Assembly (NCBI RefSeq): GCF_000379825.1
Contig: NZ_KB903833.1
Span: 249,022 to 313,021 of the forward strand
Source: Longispora albida DSM 44784
GTDB taxonomy: Bacteria > Actinomycetota > Actinomycetes > Mycobacteriales > Micromonosporaceae
Direction of reading: 5' to 3'
DNA: 64,000 nucleotides
Position numbers and translations under genes: made by a program. The notes below the pieces were generated by a model, which worked only from the letters and a program-made list of their open reading frames with translations, did not search any database and was not told where the DNA came from. Below, piece by piece: positions 35,758-44,481 of this stretch (position 1 is the first letter of the stretch; the number at the start of each line of letters is the position of its first letter).

Positions 35758-38592
35758 TCACTCCCCGTCGATCTCGGCGAGCAGCGCGGCGATCTGGGCC
35801 GCGTACTCCGGGTCCGGCGCCAGCGCCCGGGCCTGCCCGGCCAGCAGCAGATGTTCCCGTGCCTCGGCTGGCCGGCCGAGCCGCAGGTGAGCCTCCCCGA
35901 TGTACTGGAGATCCAGCGCCTCCCGGCCGGAGTCGCCGACCTGACGGCGGATCGGCAGCGCCGCGCCGAACCAGCCGAGCGCCGCCTCGAAGTCGCCTTC
36001 CTGGCGGCTGATCTCGCCCAGGGTGTGCAGGACGGAGCCCTCCCGGCGAGTCTGCCCCGACTCGCGGGCCATGACCAGCGCACGCTCCAGATAGCCCCTG
36101 GCCGCCGGGATGTCCTCGCGGCGCTGGGCGATGATGGCGAGGATCTCCAGCGCGTACGCCGATCCCGGGCCGTTGCCTTCCTGTTCGTACGTGCGCATCG
36201 CGTCTTCCAGGTGCGCCGAGGCCTGTTCGAGGTCGCCGGTCGCCAGATGCGCCAGGCCCAGGCTGGACTGCGCGACGGCCAGTGCCTCGTTGCCGCTGGC
36301 CTTGCGGATCTCGATCGCCCGCTCGAAAGGCCCGACAGCCTCGGCGAACCGGTGGCTTTCCAGCAGGAACTGGCCCCGGGTGAAGTGGGCAGCCGCCTCG
36401 GAGAGGGTGCCGCGAGCGCCGTCGATGGCCAGGGCGCGATCCAGCTCGTCCCAGACCAGGTCCCGCCTGCCGGTCAGGCCACGAGCCATCGCCAGGTGCA
36501 CGCGCAGGTCCACTTCCAGTGCCGCCAGGCCCAGGCGGCTGGCCTCGGCCACGGCGATCTCGTACAGGTCGACGGAGCCCGCGTGGTATCCGCGCCCGAC
36601 GAACAGTTCCTTCAGCCGGACCGCGATCTCGGCCGCCCGGCTCGTACCGTCCGCTGTGACCGGTTGCCGGGCGGCCAGCTCGACCACCGGCAGCAGGTTG
36701 AACCGCTCGCCGTCCAGGAAGTCCAGCGCGCCTGGCTTGTCGGGGGCGAACGGCAGAGCCGGCGGCTGGTACGCGGCCGGCGGGTCCGGCCGGGGTACCT
36801 TCAGCACGTTGATCAGGCAGTCGGCCTGGTGCGCCGTGACCAGGTACCAGTCGAGCAGCCTGCTCACCGCCGCCTCGCGCCCGGCTTCCGTCTCCTCGGC
36901 GGCGACCCGTTCCACCGCGTACTCCTGGAGCAGGTCATGCAGCTGGTACCGGCCGGGCTGGTACTCCGTGACCAGGTGCGCTGCGGCCAGCCTGCCCAGC
37001 GAGCGCTCGGCCAGGTGCGGCTCGGTACCGGCCAGCGCCGCGGCGGACTCCGCGGTGCAGTCCGGGCCGGGCAGCAGGCCCAGCAGCCGGAACAGCCGGG
37101 CGTCCTCGGGGGCAAGCCGCTGGCAGGACTGGCCGAACACCGCCCGGACCGAAGCCTCGACATCCCCGCCGACCTCCAGCCCGGCCAGCCTGCCCGCCCG
37201 CAGTCCGGCCGCCTGCTCCGCCAGGGTGAGCTCCGGCCGGTCGGCCAGGATCTCGCCCAGGATGCGCAGCGCCAGCGGCAGGTACCCGCACAGCCCGGCC
37301 AGTTCGGCTGCGGCTGCGGGTTCGGCCTGCACCCGCCCGGCTCCGATGATCACGGCGAGCAGCGCGAGGGCCTCGGCCTCGCTCATCGCCTCCAGGGTGA
37401 TCCGGCGGGCACCGTCCCTGGCGACCAGCCCGGCCAGCCGGTCCCTGCTGGTGATCAGGGCGAGGCTGCCGCCTGCCGGTGGCAGCAGCGGGCGTACCTG
37501 GCCCGGCTCGCAGGCGTTGTCGAGGATGACCAGCACCCGGCGGGCGGCGAGCGTCTTCTGGTAGACAGCCGTGGCCTCCGCCAGCTCCACCGGAATCTCC
37601 CGTGGGGCCAGCCCGAGACTGCGGAGCAGGCGGCCGATCGCCTCGGCCGGGCGCAGCGGCATGCTGGCGCCGTACCCGTGCAGGTTCACGTAGAGCTGGC
37701 CGTCGGGGAAACGGGCCGCCACCTGCCGGGCCCAGTGCACGGCCAGCGCGGTCTTCCCCACCCCGCCGACGCCGGCGATGGCCGTGATCACGGCGGCACT
37801 CGCGCCGGGTACCCCGTGGTCGGGCAGCAGGCTGTCGAGCAGGTCCAGCTGCTCTGCCCGGCCGGTGAAGCCCGGGATGTCGCCGGGCAGCTGCATCGGC
37901 CCGGACGGCGCTGGCTCACGGAGCCCGGCCTCCAGCGCGGCGAACTCCTGCCCGGGGTCGAGCCCCACCTCCTCGGCCAGCCTGGCCCGGAACCGGCCGG
38001 CCAGCGTGAGGGCCTCCGCCCGGCGGCCAGCCTGGGCCAGAGCCTGGACGAGCTGGTAGTGCAGCGGCTCCCGGATCGGGTGGGCAGCTGCCAGCTCCGA
38101 CAGCTCCGGTACCAGCCGCCCGGCCTGCCCGGCCTCGGCTTCCAGCGCGGCCAGCCGCTCCCAGGCCGAGACCCGGTGCTCCTCCAGGACCGGCCGGACG
38201 GACGCGGTGTACGGCGCGTCGACGTCGGCCAGCGCCGGACCACGCCACAGGCCCAGCGCCTCGCGGATCCGGCCGGCGTCCCGGCTGTTCAGCACCGCGG
38301 TGAACTGGGCGAGGTCCAGCGCGGGCGGATCGATCGTGTACCCGCCGCCCCGCCTGCCGAGCACGGAACGGTGCTCGCCGAGCGCCTCCCGCAGCTTCGA
38401 CATGGCGACCTGTACCTGGCCGCGAGCCGAGGACGGCGCCTCCTCGCCCCACAGCGCGTCGATCAGCTCCGCGGCTGTCACCGGCTGCGGCGCGCGCAGC
38501 AGCAGGAAGGCCAGCACCGCACGCAGCCGTGGCGGCAGGTCAGCGCCGCTCGGCATCTCCACCGGGCCCAGGACCCTGAACATCTCCGCCAC
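35758..38592 (-). CDS. AfsR/SARP-type regulator (wHTH-BTAD-NB-ARC-TPR)
   Basis: A 944-residue regulator of the Streptomyces AfsR kind. An OmpR-like winged HTH (residues about 3-90, LIDALWGEEAPSSARGQVQV) is followed by a bacterial transcriptional activation domain (about 95-235). An NB-ARC/STAND ATPase comes next, with Walker A ITAIAGVGGVGKTA near residue 270 and a VLVILDNAC Walker B. The C-terminal 300 residues are tetratricopeptide repeats. Such proteins activate specialised-metabolite genes, and the two genes downstream are natural targets. The GTG start has TAGCCT 6 nt upstream (leaderless) and no ribosome site. Confidence 0.93.
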   Translation of the reverse strand: MAEMFRVLGPVEMPSGADLPPRLRAVLAFLLLRAPQPVTAAELIDALWGEEAPSSARGQVQVAMSKLREALGEHRSVLGRRGGGYTIDPPALDLAQFTAVLNSRDAGRIREALGLWRGPALADVDAPYTASVRPVLEEHRVSAWERLAALEAEAGQAGRLVPELSELAAAHPIREPLHYQLVQALAQAGRRAEALTLAGRFRARLAEEVGLDPGQEFAALEAGLREPAPSGPMQLPGDIPGFTGRAEQLDLLDSLLPDHGVPGASAAVITAIAGVGGVGKTALAVHWARQVAARFPDGQLYVNLHGYGASMPLRPAEAIGRLLRSLGLAPREIPVELAEATAVYQKTLAARRVLVILDNACEPGQVRPLLPPAGGSLALITSRDRLAGLVARDGARRITLEAMSEAEALALLAVIIGAGRVQAEPAAAAELAGLCGYLPLALRILGEILADRPELTLAEQAAGLRAGRLAGLEVGGDVEASVRAVFGQSCQRLAPEDARLFRLLGLLPGPDCTAESAAALAGTEPHLAERSLGRLAAAHLVTEYQPGRYQLHDLLQEYAVERVAAEETEAGREAAVSRLLDWYLVTAHQADCLINVLKVPRPDPPAAYQPPALPFAPDKPGALDFLDGERFNLLPVVELAARQPVTADGTSRAAEIAVRLKELFVGRGYHAGSVDLYEIAVAEASRLGLAALEVDLRVHLAMARGLTGRRDLVWDELDRALAIDGARGTLSEAAAHFTRGQFLLESHRFAEAVGPFERAIEIRKASGNEALAVAQSSLGLAHLATGDLEQASAHLEDAMRTYEQEGNGPGSAYALEILAIIAQRREDIPAARGYLERALVMARESGQTRREGSVLHTLGEISRQEGDFEAALGWFGAALPIRRQVGDSGREALDLQYIGEAHLRLGRPAEAREHLLLAGQARALAPDPEYAAQIAALLAEIDGE

Positions 38593-38598
38593 CGCGAC

Positions 38599-38604
38599 AG
38601 GCTA
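38599..38604 (-). promoter_or_regulatory. Putative leaderless -10 of the SARP gene (TAGCCT)
   Basis: TAGCCT on the minus strand, 6 nt before the GTG at 38592. It faces the TAGCCT of the VOC gene on the other strand. Confidence 0.45.
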
Positions 38605-38636
38605 ACCGCCAGCCGGGAAATGTCGTACTCGCGTTT

Positions 38637-38642
38637 TAGCCT
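38637..38642 (+). promoter_or_regulatory. Putative leaderless -10 of the VOC gene (TAGCCT)
   Basis: TAGCCT lies 7 nt before the ATG at 38650, with no ribosome site between. Confidence 0.45.
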
Positions 38643-38649
38643 GGCCCCC

Positions 38650-39048
38650 ATGACTCCAGTACTGAACGCGATCGGGCTGGTCGCGGCCGACGTCGAGGCC
38701 ACCGCGGCCTTCTACGAGCTGCTCGGCCTGAGTTTCGCCGATCCCGGTGACCCGCACCGTGAGGCCGTCCTGCCGGGCGGTGTCCGGCTGATGCTGGACG
38801 CCGAGTCCACGATCCGGTCGCTCTACCCGGGCTGGGAGCGCCCGTCGGGCGGGCACCGGGCGGCGCTGGCCTTCCAGTGCGGCAGCCCGGCCGAGGTGGA
38901 CGCGAAGGTCGCGGAGCTGGCCACAGCGGGATACACGGTGCTCAGTGAGCCCTGGGACGCCTTCTGGGGCCAGCGGTATGCTGCGGTGCTCGACCCGGAT
39001 GGCTCCTGCGTCGACCTGTATGCCCCGCTCACCGCTCCGGGAGACTGA
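38650..39048 (+). CDS. VOC-superfamily (glyoxalase-like) protein
   Basis: A 132-residue vicinal-oxygen-chelate fold protein: two beta-alpha-beta-beta-beta halves (VEATAAFYELLGLSFAD; AEVDAKVAELATAGYTVLSEPWDAFWGQRYAAVLDPDGSCVDLY). Such proteins bind antibiotics such as bleomycin or catalyse isomerase/dioxygenase steps. The family's metal His is not obvious here, so a binding role is possible. It is divergent from the SARP gene. The last 20 nt overlap the convergent nuclease-family gene. A much longer reading of this frame over the SARP gene is antisense and rejected. Confidence 0.85.
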   Translation: MTPVLNAIGLVAADVEATAAFYELLGLSFADPGDPHREAVLPGGVRLMLDAESTIRSLYPGWERPSGGHRAALAFQCGSPAEVDAKVAELATAGYTVLSEPWDAFWGQRYAAVLDPDGSCVDLYAPLTAPGD

Positions 39049-39709
39049 CCTCGGCGTAGACCGGGAAGTGGTCGCTGGCCAGCGCGGTGTCCGGGGTGGT
39101 GACCACCTGGTAGCCGCTGACCGCGCACTCCGGGTCGATCAGGAGCCCGTCGATCCGGCGGCGCGGGTTGCCCACGCTGTAGGTGTGCGCCTGCTCCGCC
39201 GCGCCCGGGTCGATCCGGCCGTCGGCGAGGGTCCGCCACGCCGAGCCGCCGTCGGTCTCGTTGAAGTCCGCGCCGAAGAGCAGCGGGCCGCCGTTGAGTT
39301 CGCTGAGGGCCGCGGCGAGGAGCACGGCCTGGCTCGGCCGTTCCGCGTCGTCGGTCGACAGGTGGGTGCCAGCCGCCACGAAGGGCCTGCCGCCCACCGA
39401 GCACCGGGCGAAGGCCGCGCCGCGCATGTGCCTGCCGGGGGTGAGCGGGAAGCGCATGCCCCAGGCCTCGTGCACGCTGACCCGCAGGCTGACCAGGATC
39501 AGGTTGCCCAGGCCGGGGAGGCCGCCGGAGGCGTAGTAGAGGCCGGTGCCCCGGGCGAGTTCCGCGCAGTGGTGCCGCCAGCGGAAGCGCCGCGCGGCCT
39601 CCTGGACGAAGAGCACATCCGGGTTGAGCGCGCGGACGACCCTGGCCAGTGCCGCCTGGTCGTCGCGGCGCGAGTGGATGTTGTAGGAGACCACGCGGAG
39701 CGTCGTCAT
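39029..39709 (-). CDS. Endonuclease/exonuclease/phosphatase-family protein
   Basis: A 226-residue DNase I-like protein. It has VVSYNIHSRRD near the N-terminus (Asn), VLFVQEAARR (metal Glu), AAGTHLSTDDAERPSQA (His), FGADFNETDG (Asp-Asn pair) and ASDHFPVYAEV (Asp-His), i.e. all catalytic positions. It acts on a nucleic acid or phosphodiester/phospholipid substrate that cannot be told apart by eye. The ATG at 39709 is chosen because homologues start just before the first strand. Confidence 0.88.
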   Translation of the reverse strand: MTTLRVVSYNIHSRRDDQAALARVVRALNPDVLFVQEAARRFRWRHHCAELARGTGLYYASGGLPGLGNLILVSLRVSVHEAWGMRFPLTPGRHMRGAAFARCSVGGRPFVAAGTHLSTDDAERPSQAVLLAAALSELNGGPLLFGADFNETDGGSAWRTLADGRIDPGAAEQAHTYSVGNPRRRIDGLLIDPECAVSGYQVVTTPDTALASDHFPVYAEVSLPER

Positions 39710-39782
39710 GCACCAGCCTCTGTGTCTACAGTGCCCTGTCCTGCCTGATGATGGTGGAACGAACATCCATAGTGGATGGAGG

Positions 39783-40703
39783 TCAGCGGGTGCGGGCCAG
39801 GTCGGCAGCGCCCACGAGACCGGCCTGGTTGCCCAGCCTGGCCAGCCGGATGTCGGCCACTGGCAGCTTGCCCCGCTGCGCGAGCCGCTCGGCGTAGGCG
39901 CGCCGGGCCGGGTCGAGGAGCAGCTCGCCGGCCTCGCTGACCCCGCCGCCGACCACGATCACGTCCGGGTCGAGGATCTGCACCGCGTCCGCCATGCCGT
40001 AGCCGAGCCACCGGCCGGCCTCGGCGAAGGCCGCCCTGGCCGCAGGGTCGCCGTCCTGCGCTGCCCGGGTCACGGCCGGTCCGTCCAGTTTGGACGGATC
40101 ACCGGCGACCCTGGCGAGCAGGTCCTGCGACGCGCGGGCGTAGCGGACCAGCGCGGTCCCCGAGGTGTACTGCTCCAGGCAGCCCCGGGCACCGCAGCCG
40201 CACGGGTGGCCGTCCTCGACGGCGAGCGTGTGGCCGAACTCGGCGGCGATGCCGTGGGCGCCCCGGACGAGGTGGCCGTCGAGGATGATGCCGCCGCCGA
40301 TGCCGGTACCGACGGTGAGCAGCACGAGGGACCGCGCGCCCTGCCCGGCGCCGAAGCGGTACTCGGCCCAGGCCGCGGCGTTGGCGTCGTTGTCGACGAA
40401 GACCGGCAGGGTGACCTGGGCGGCGATCGAGTCCCGGAGCGGCTCGCGCCGCCAGGCCAGGTTCGGCGCGTAGAGCACTGTGGAGCGCCCGGCGTCGATC
40501 CAGCCGGCCGCGCCGATCCCGGCCGCCTCGCAGTCGTGCGCCGCCGCCAGTTCCGTGATGACCTCGACGATCAGGTCACGGGTGCGGGCCACGTCGTCGG
40601 CCGGGGTGTCCCGGCGGGCTTCCGCGATGACCTTCCCTGCGTCGTCGACGACTCCGGCCAGCACCTTCGTGCCGCCGATGTCCACGCCGATGGCCAGTCC
40701 CAA
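39783..40703 (-). CDS. ROK-family glucokinase
   Basis: A 306-residue sugar kinase. The ATP loop is AIGVDIGGTKVLAGVVD, the catalytic Asp lies in VDNDANAAAWAE, GTGIGGGII follows, and the ROK zinc motif is CGCGARGCLEQ. It probably phosphorylates glucose; ROK proteins that bind DNA have an extra HTH, which is absent here. The start codon is TTG at 40703, supported by GGGGAG 7 nt upstream. Confidence 0.9.
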   Translation of the reverse strand: MGLAIGVDIGGTKVLAGVVDDAGKVIAEARRDTPADDVARTRDLIVEVITELAAAHDCEAAGIGAAGWIDAGRSTVLYAPNLAWRREPLRDSIAAQVTLPVFVDNDANAAAWAEYRFGAGQGARSLVLLTVGTGIGGGIILDGHLVRGAHGIAAEFGHTLAVEDGHPCGCGARGCLEQYTSGTALVRYARASQDLLARVAGDPSKLDGPAVTRAAQDGDPAARAAFAEAGRWLGYGMADAVQILDPDVIVVGGGVSEAGELLLDPARRAYAERLAQRGKLPVADIRLARLGNQAGLVGAADLARTR

Positions 40704-40810
40704 TGTGGCTCCCCTCGCCCCGGTGCGCCGCCGGACGCGGCTGCGCGCTTTGCGACCCCGGCCCGGTGACGATCCGCCAGCCGCCTGGCTGACGGGTGGT
40801 CACCGCCCGG

Positions 40811-41257
40811 CTATGCCCTCGACTCGGCCCGCTTCTGGAGCTCCTTGAGGGCGGTGTCGATGATCATCTTCTCGGCCTTCTTCTTGAACATGCCGAGCAT
40901 GCTCATGCCGAGCTCCACGGCGAGGGTGTAGGTCACGGTGCTCGTGCCGTCGCCGTTGTCCTCGATCGCGTACGAGCCGACCTGGCTCTTCTGCAGCTGG
41001 GACCGCTCGGTCAGGTGCCAGTGGATCTCGAAGGTGTCCTCGGAGTACTCGTACTGGAGGGTGTAGACGTCCTTCGCGACGCCCGCGTCCAGCTCGAACC
41101 GGACCTGGCTGGGATAGCCGTCCTCGTACTCCTCCGTCACCGTCGCCGACTGGACGGCACCGGCCCACTCGGGATAGGCAGCGAAGTCGATGATCACATC
41201 GCGGATCGTCTCGGGGGTGGCCTTGACGACGATGGACTGGGTGGTGGAGTCCGCCAT
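40811..41257 (-). CDS. SRPBCC (START/cyclase-like) protein
   Basis: A 148-residue helix-grip protein of the polyketide cyclase/START type. It starts MADSTTQSIVVKATPETIRDVI, then FAAYPEWAGAVQSATV, and ends with a long amphipathic helix (MFKKKAEKMIIDTALKELQK). It would hold a hydrophobic ligand in its cavity. It is the likely counterpart of Rv2185c, which also lies beside a FadD15 gene. TACTCT lies 8 nt before the ATG on the minus strand, so this may be another leaderless gene. Confidence 0.88.
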   Translation of the reverse strand: MADSTTQSIVVKATPETIRDVIIDFAAYPEWAGAVQSATVTEEYEDGYPSQVRFELDAGVAKDVYTLQYEYSEDTFEIHWHLTERSQLQKSQVGSYAIEDNGDGTSTVTYTLAVELGMSMLGMFKKKAEKMIIDTALKELQKRAESRA

Positions 41258-41420
41258 GAGTGCGAAGAGTACTACCCTCCGACCGGCCGGCCGCACCACG
41301 CCACCACCTGCTGATACGGTCAAAACGTACGACGTACGTGACGGGCCTGTTCACGGAAGGCAACTCGGCGGTAAGTTCGCCGGTGTCAAGCACACCGGGG
41401 GGCTAGTGAAGGAGTCGATT

Positions 41421-43190
41421 GTGCGCGAGTTCTCCGTTCCGCCGGCAGTGACCGTCGCAGACGACACGAGCATGACGGACAAGGTCTGGGCCAACGCCGC
41501 CCAGTACGGAGACGTCGCCCAGTTCCGCAGGCCGGGCGCAGGCGGTTGGGTCGACGTCACCTGTACGGAGTTCCGTGACCAGGTGGCCGCGCTCGCCGCC
41601 GGGATGATCGCCGCCGGCATCAACGGCGGGGACCGGGTCGGGCTGATGAGCAAGACCCGCTACGAGTGGGCCGTCATCGACTACGCGATCTGGGCGGCCG
41701 GCGGCGTCACCGTGCCGATCTACGAGACGTCCTCCGCCGAGCAGGTGGAGTGGATCCTGTCGGACTCCGGGGCTGTCGCCTGCTTCGTCGAGACCGCCGA
41801 GCACGCCTCGCTGATCCCGGCGCTGCCGCAGCTGCAGCACATCTGGCAGATCGACGCCGGAGCGCTCGCCGAGCTGACCCCGGCCGAGCCGGATCTGGCC
41901 GCCGTGGAGGCGCGGCGCGGCGCGACCCAGGCCGCCGACGTCGCCACGATCATCTACACCTCTGGTACGACCGGTAAGCCCAAGGGCTGCGTGCTGACCC
42001 ACCGCAACCTCTACTCGAACGCCGAGAACGCCCTGGCGAACTTCGACAGCGTCATCGGCAACGGCGGCTCCACCCTGCTCTTCCTGCCGCTGGCCCACTC
42101 GCTGGCCCGCATGATCCAGATCGCGTTCGTGCACGCCCGGGTGACCATCGGCCACACAGCGGACGTGAAGAACCTGCTGGAGGACCTGAAGACCTTCCGC
42201 CCGACCATCATCCTGTCGGTGCCGCGGGTCTTCGAGAAGGTCTACAACGGGGCGAAGCAGAAGGCGCACGCCGACGGCAAGGGCAAGATCTTCGACAAGG
42301 CCGCCGAGACCGCCATCGCGTGGAGCAGGGCGAACGACGCCGGCGGGGCTGGCCTGGGCCTGAGGCTCAAGCACACGATCTTCGACAAGCTGGTCTACTC
42401 CAAGCTCCGCGCCGCGCTCGGCGGCCAGTGCTCCAACGCCGTGTCCGGCGGCGCTCCGCTCGGCGCGCGCCTCGGCCACTTCTTCCGTGGCATCGGCGTG
42501 ACCGTGTACGAGGGCTACGGCCTGACCGAGACCGCCCCGGTGACCAACCTGAACGAGCCGGGCCTGCAGCGGGTCGGTTCCGTCGGCCGCCCGATCCCGG
42601 GCACGACCGTGCGGATCGGCGACGACGGCGAGGTCCTGATCAAGGGCCCGCAGGTCATGAAGGGTTACTGGAACAACCCGCAGGCCACAGCGGAGGCGAT
42701 CACCGGCGAGGGCTGGTTCCACACCGGGGACATCGGCGAGATCGACGACGCCGGCTTCCTCACGATCACCGGCCGCAAGAAGGAACTGATCGTCACCGCC
42801 GGCGGCAAGAACGTCGCCCCCGCCGTCCTCGAGGACCGGGTCAGGGCGCACGCGCTGATCAGCCAGTGCGTCGTGATCGGCGACCAGCAGCCCTTCATCG
42901 CCGCGCTGATCGCGATCGACGAGGAGGCGCTGCCGAAGTGGCTGGAGGCCCAGGGCCGGACCGGCGCGCTCGCCGAGCTGCGCGAGGACCCGGCGCTGCG
43001 GGCCGAGGTGCAGACCGCAGTCGACGACGCGAACAAGGCCGTCTCGCACGCCGAGGCGATCAAGGTGTTCCGGATCCTGCCGCGCGACTTCAGCGAGGCG
43101 ACGGGCGAGCTGACCCCGTCGATGAAGGTGAAGCGGAACGTCGTCCACAAGGAGTACGCGAGCGAGATCGCCGCCATCTACGGGGCGTGA
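41421..43190 (+). CDS. Long-chain fatty-acid-CoA ligase (FadD15-like)
   Basis: A 589-residue adenylate-forming enzyme. The P-loop is IIYTSGTTGKPKGCVLTH, then GYGLTETAPV, GWFHTGDIGEID and the C-terminal GRKKELIVTAGGKN with the catalytic Lys region. It activates fatty acids to acyl-CoA through an acyl-AMP. The GTG at 41421 has AAGGAG at 6 nt. It is divergent from the SRPBCC gene, as Rv2187/Rv2185c are in mycobacteria (with one extra gene there, from memory). The sensor kinase gene follows after 25 nt. Confidence 0.95.
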   Translation: MREFSVPPAVTVADDTSMTDKVWANAAQYGDVAQFRRPGAGGWVDVTCTEFRDQVAALAAGMIAAGINGGDRVGLMSKTRYEWAVIDYAIWAAGGVTVPIYETSSAEQVEWILSDSGAVACFVETAEHASLIPALPQLQHIWQIDAGALAELTPAEPDLAAVEARRGATQAADVATIIYTSGTTGKPKGCVLTHRNLYSNAENALANFDSVIGNGGSTLLFLPLAHSLARMIQIAFVHARVTIGHTADVKNLLEDLKTFRPTIILSVPRVFEKVYNGAKQKAHADGKGKIFDKAAETAIAWSRANDAGGAGLGLRLKHTIFDKLVYSKLRAALGGQCSNAVSGGAPLGARLGHFFRGIGVTVYEGYGLTETAPVTNLNEPGLQRVGSVGRPIPGTTVRIGDDGEVLIKGPQVMKGYWNNPQATAEAITGEGWFHTGDIGEIDDAGFLTITGRKKELIVTAGGKNVAPAVLEDRVRAHALISQCVVIGDQQPFIAALIAIDEEALPKWLEAQGRTGALAELREDPALRAEVQTAVDDANKAVSHAEAIKVFRILPRDFSEATGELTPSMKVKRNVVHKEYASEIAAIYGA

Positions 43191-43215
43191 CGACACTCGC
43201 GGAATCGGAGACTGG

Positions 43216-44481
43216 GTGCTGATCTGGACCGGGCTGCTCGCCCTCGCCGCGCTCCTCGTCGTGACCGTCGCCGTGGCCATCGGCTTCGGCGCCGGCCAGC
43301 GGCGGGCGGAGGCCCGGCACCGGCCTCAGCCGTACGAGGAGGCCACCCGGCTGCTCACCCAGCTCCGCACGGTCGCCAGGACCCTGCCCGGCGGCACGCT
43401 GGATCCTGGCGGGATCGCCGCGCACATGCTCGACGAGGTACGCGAGGCCGCGCCGCTGGACCGGGCGGCCGTGTTCGGCGCGAGCGGCGGCGGGCGGCTG
43501 GTGATCCTGGCGCAGGCCGGGGTGGAGCGGGTCGACTGGGAGACCTCGGTGGACGCGGACAGCGCTGTCGGCGACGCCTGGGCGACCCAGCAGCCGCAGA
43601 CCTCGGCCCGTTCGCTGTCCCGCTCGCGCTCGCAGGCCGGCGGGGAGGTGTCCGCGCTGGTCGTGCCGCTGATGGCGGGCGTGCGGACGATCGGGCTGCT
43701 GGCTGTGGAGGCCGACCAGGCCTCGGCGTACCCGGCGGAGGTCGTCACGAACATCGCCGAGCTGGCCGGCCCGGCCGCGCTCCGGCTGGAGGCCGCGCTG
43801 CTCTTCGACGAGGTACGCACGCTGGCGACCAGTGAGGAACGCCAGCGGCTGGCCCGCGAGATCCACGACGGGGTGGCCCAGGAGCTCGTGATGGTCGGGT
43901 ACGGCATCGACAACGCCCTGGCGCAGCTCCCGCCGGGCAGCGAGGGCGCCGAGAACGACCTGAAGGAACTGCGTACCGAGGTCACCCGGGTCATCACCGA
44001 GCTGCGGCTGAGCCTGTTCGAGCTGCGCAGCGAGGTGGAGCGGCACGGCGGGCTGGCCGCGGCGATCTCCGACTACGCGCGGACGATGGGTTCGGCCGGT
44101 GGCCTGCGCGTACACCTCTCGCTGGACGAGTCGACGTCCCGGCTGCCCGCCGCGACGGAGGGCGAGTTGCTGCGGATCGCGCAGGAGGCGATCACCAACG
44201 CGCGCAAGCACGCCAGGGCAGAGAACCTCTGGGTGACTTGCGAAGTGGACCCGCCATACGCTCGAATCGAGGTATCCGACGACGGTGCGGGGATCGGCGA
44301 AGGTGCGGCGGACGGCCGCTACGGCCTGACCATCATGGCCGAGCGGGCGGAGCGAGTCCGGGGCGAGCTGACCATCGCGCCCCGCGACCCGCGCGGTACC
44401 ACGGTGGTCGTGGTGCTGGGCTCAGCGGTCCGGCACGGTACGGTATCGGCACCAGAGGGGGTATCCATCAAAGATGAGTGA
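43216..44481 (+). CDS. Sensor histidine kinase (GAF, HisKA_3)
   Basis: A 421-residue NarX/DesK-type kinase. One N-terminal TM helix (LIWTGLLALAALLVVTVAVAIGF) leads to a short stalk and a GAF domain (about 70-200). The HisKA_3 dimer domain carries REIHDGVAQEL with the phosphorylated His, and the HATPase has ITNARKHARAENLWV and DDGAGIGEG. It lacks a large extracellular sensor, so the signal is probably sensed by GAF in the cytosol. The stop overlaps the regulator ATG by 8 nt (ATGAGTGA). Confidence 0.93.
   Translation: MLIWTGLLALAALLVVTVAVAIGFGAGQRRAEARHRPQPYEEATRLLTQLRTVARTLPGGTLDPGGIAAHMLDEVREAAPLDRAAVFGASGGGRLVILAQAGVERVDWETSVDADSAVGDAWATQQPQTSARSLSRSRSQAGGEVSALVVPLMAGVRTIGLLAVEADQASAYPAEVVTNIAELAGPAALRLEAALLFDEVRTLATSEERQRLAREIHDGVAQELVMVGYGIDNALAQLPPGSEGAENDLKELRTEVTRVITELRLSLFELRSEVERHGGLAAAISDYARTMGSAGGLRVHLSLDESTSRLPAATEGELLRIAQEAITNARKHARAENLWVTCEVDPPYARIEVSDDGAGIGEGAADGRYGLTIMAERAERVRGELTIAPRDPRGTTVVVVLGSAVRHGTVSAPEGVSIKDE

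Noticed and set aside
35188-38649. Upstream part of a 1286-codon plus-strand frame over the monooxygenase and SARP genes
   Set aside because: Antisense to two well-supported genes. Just the last 132 codons (from 38650) are a real VOC-family gene.
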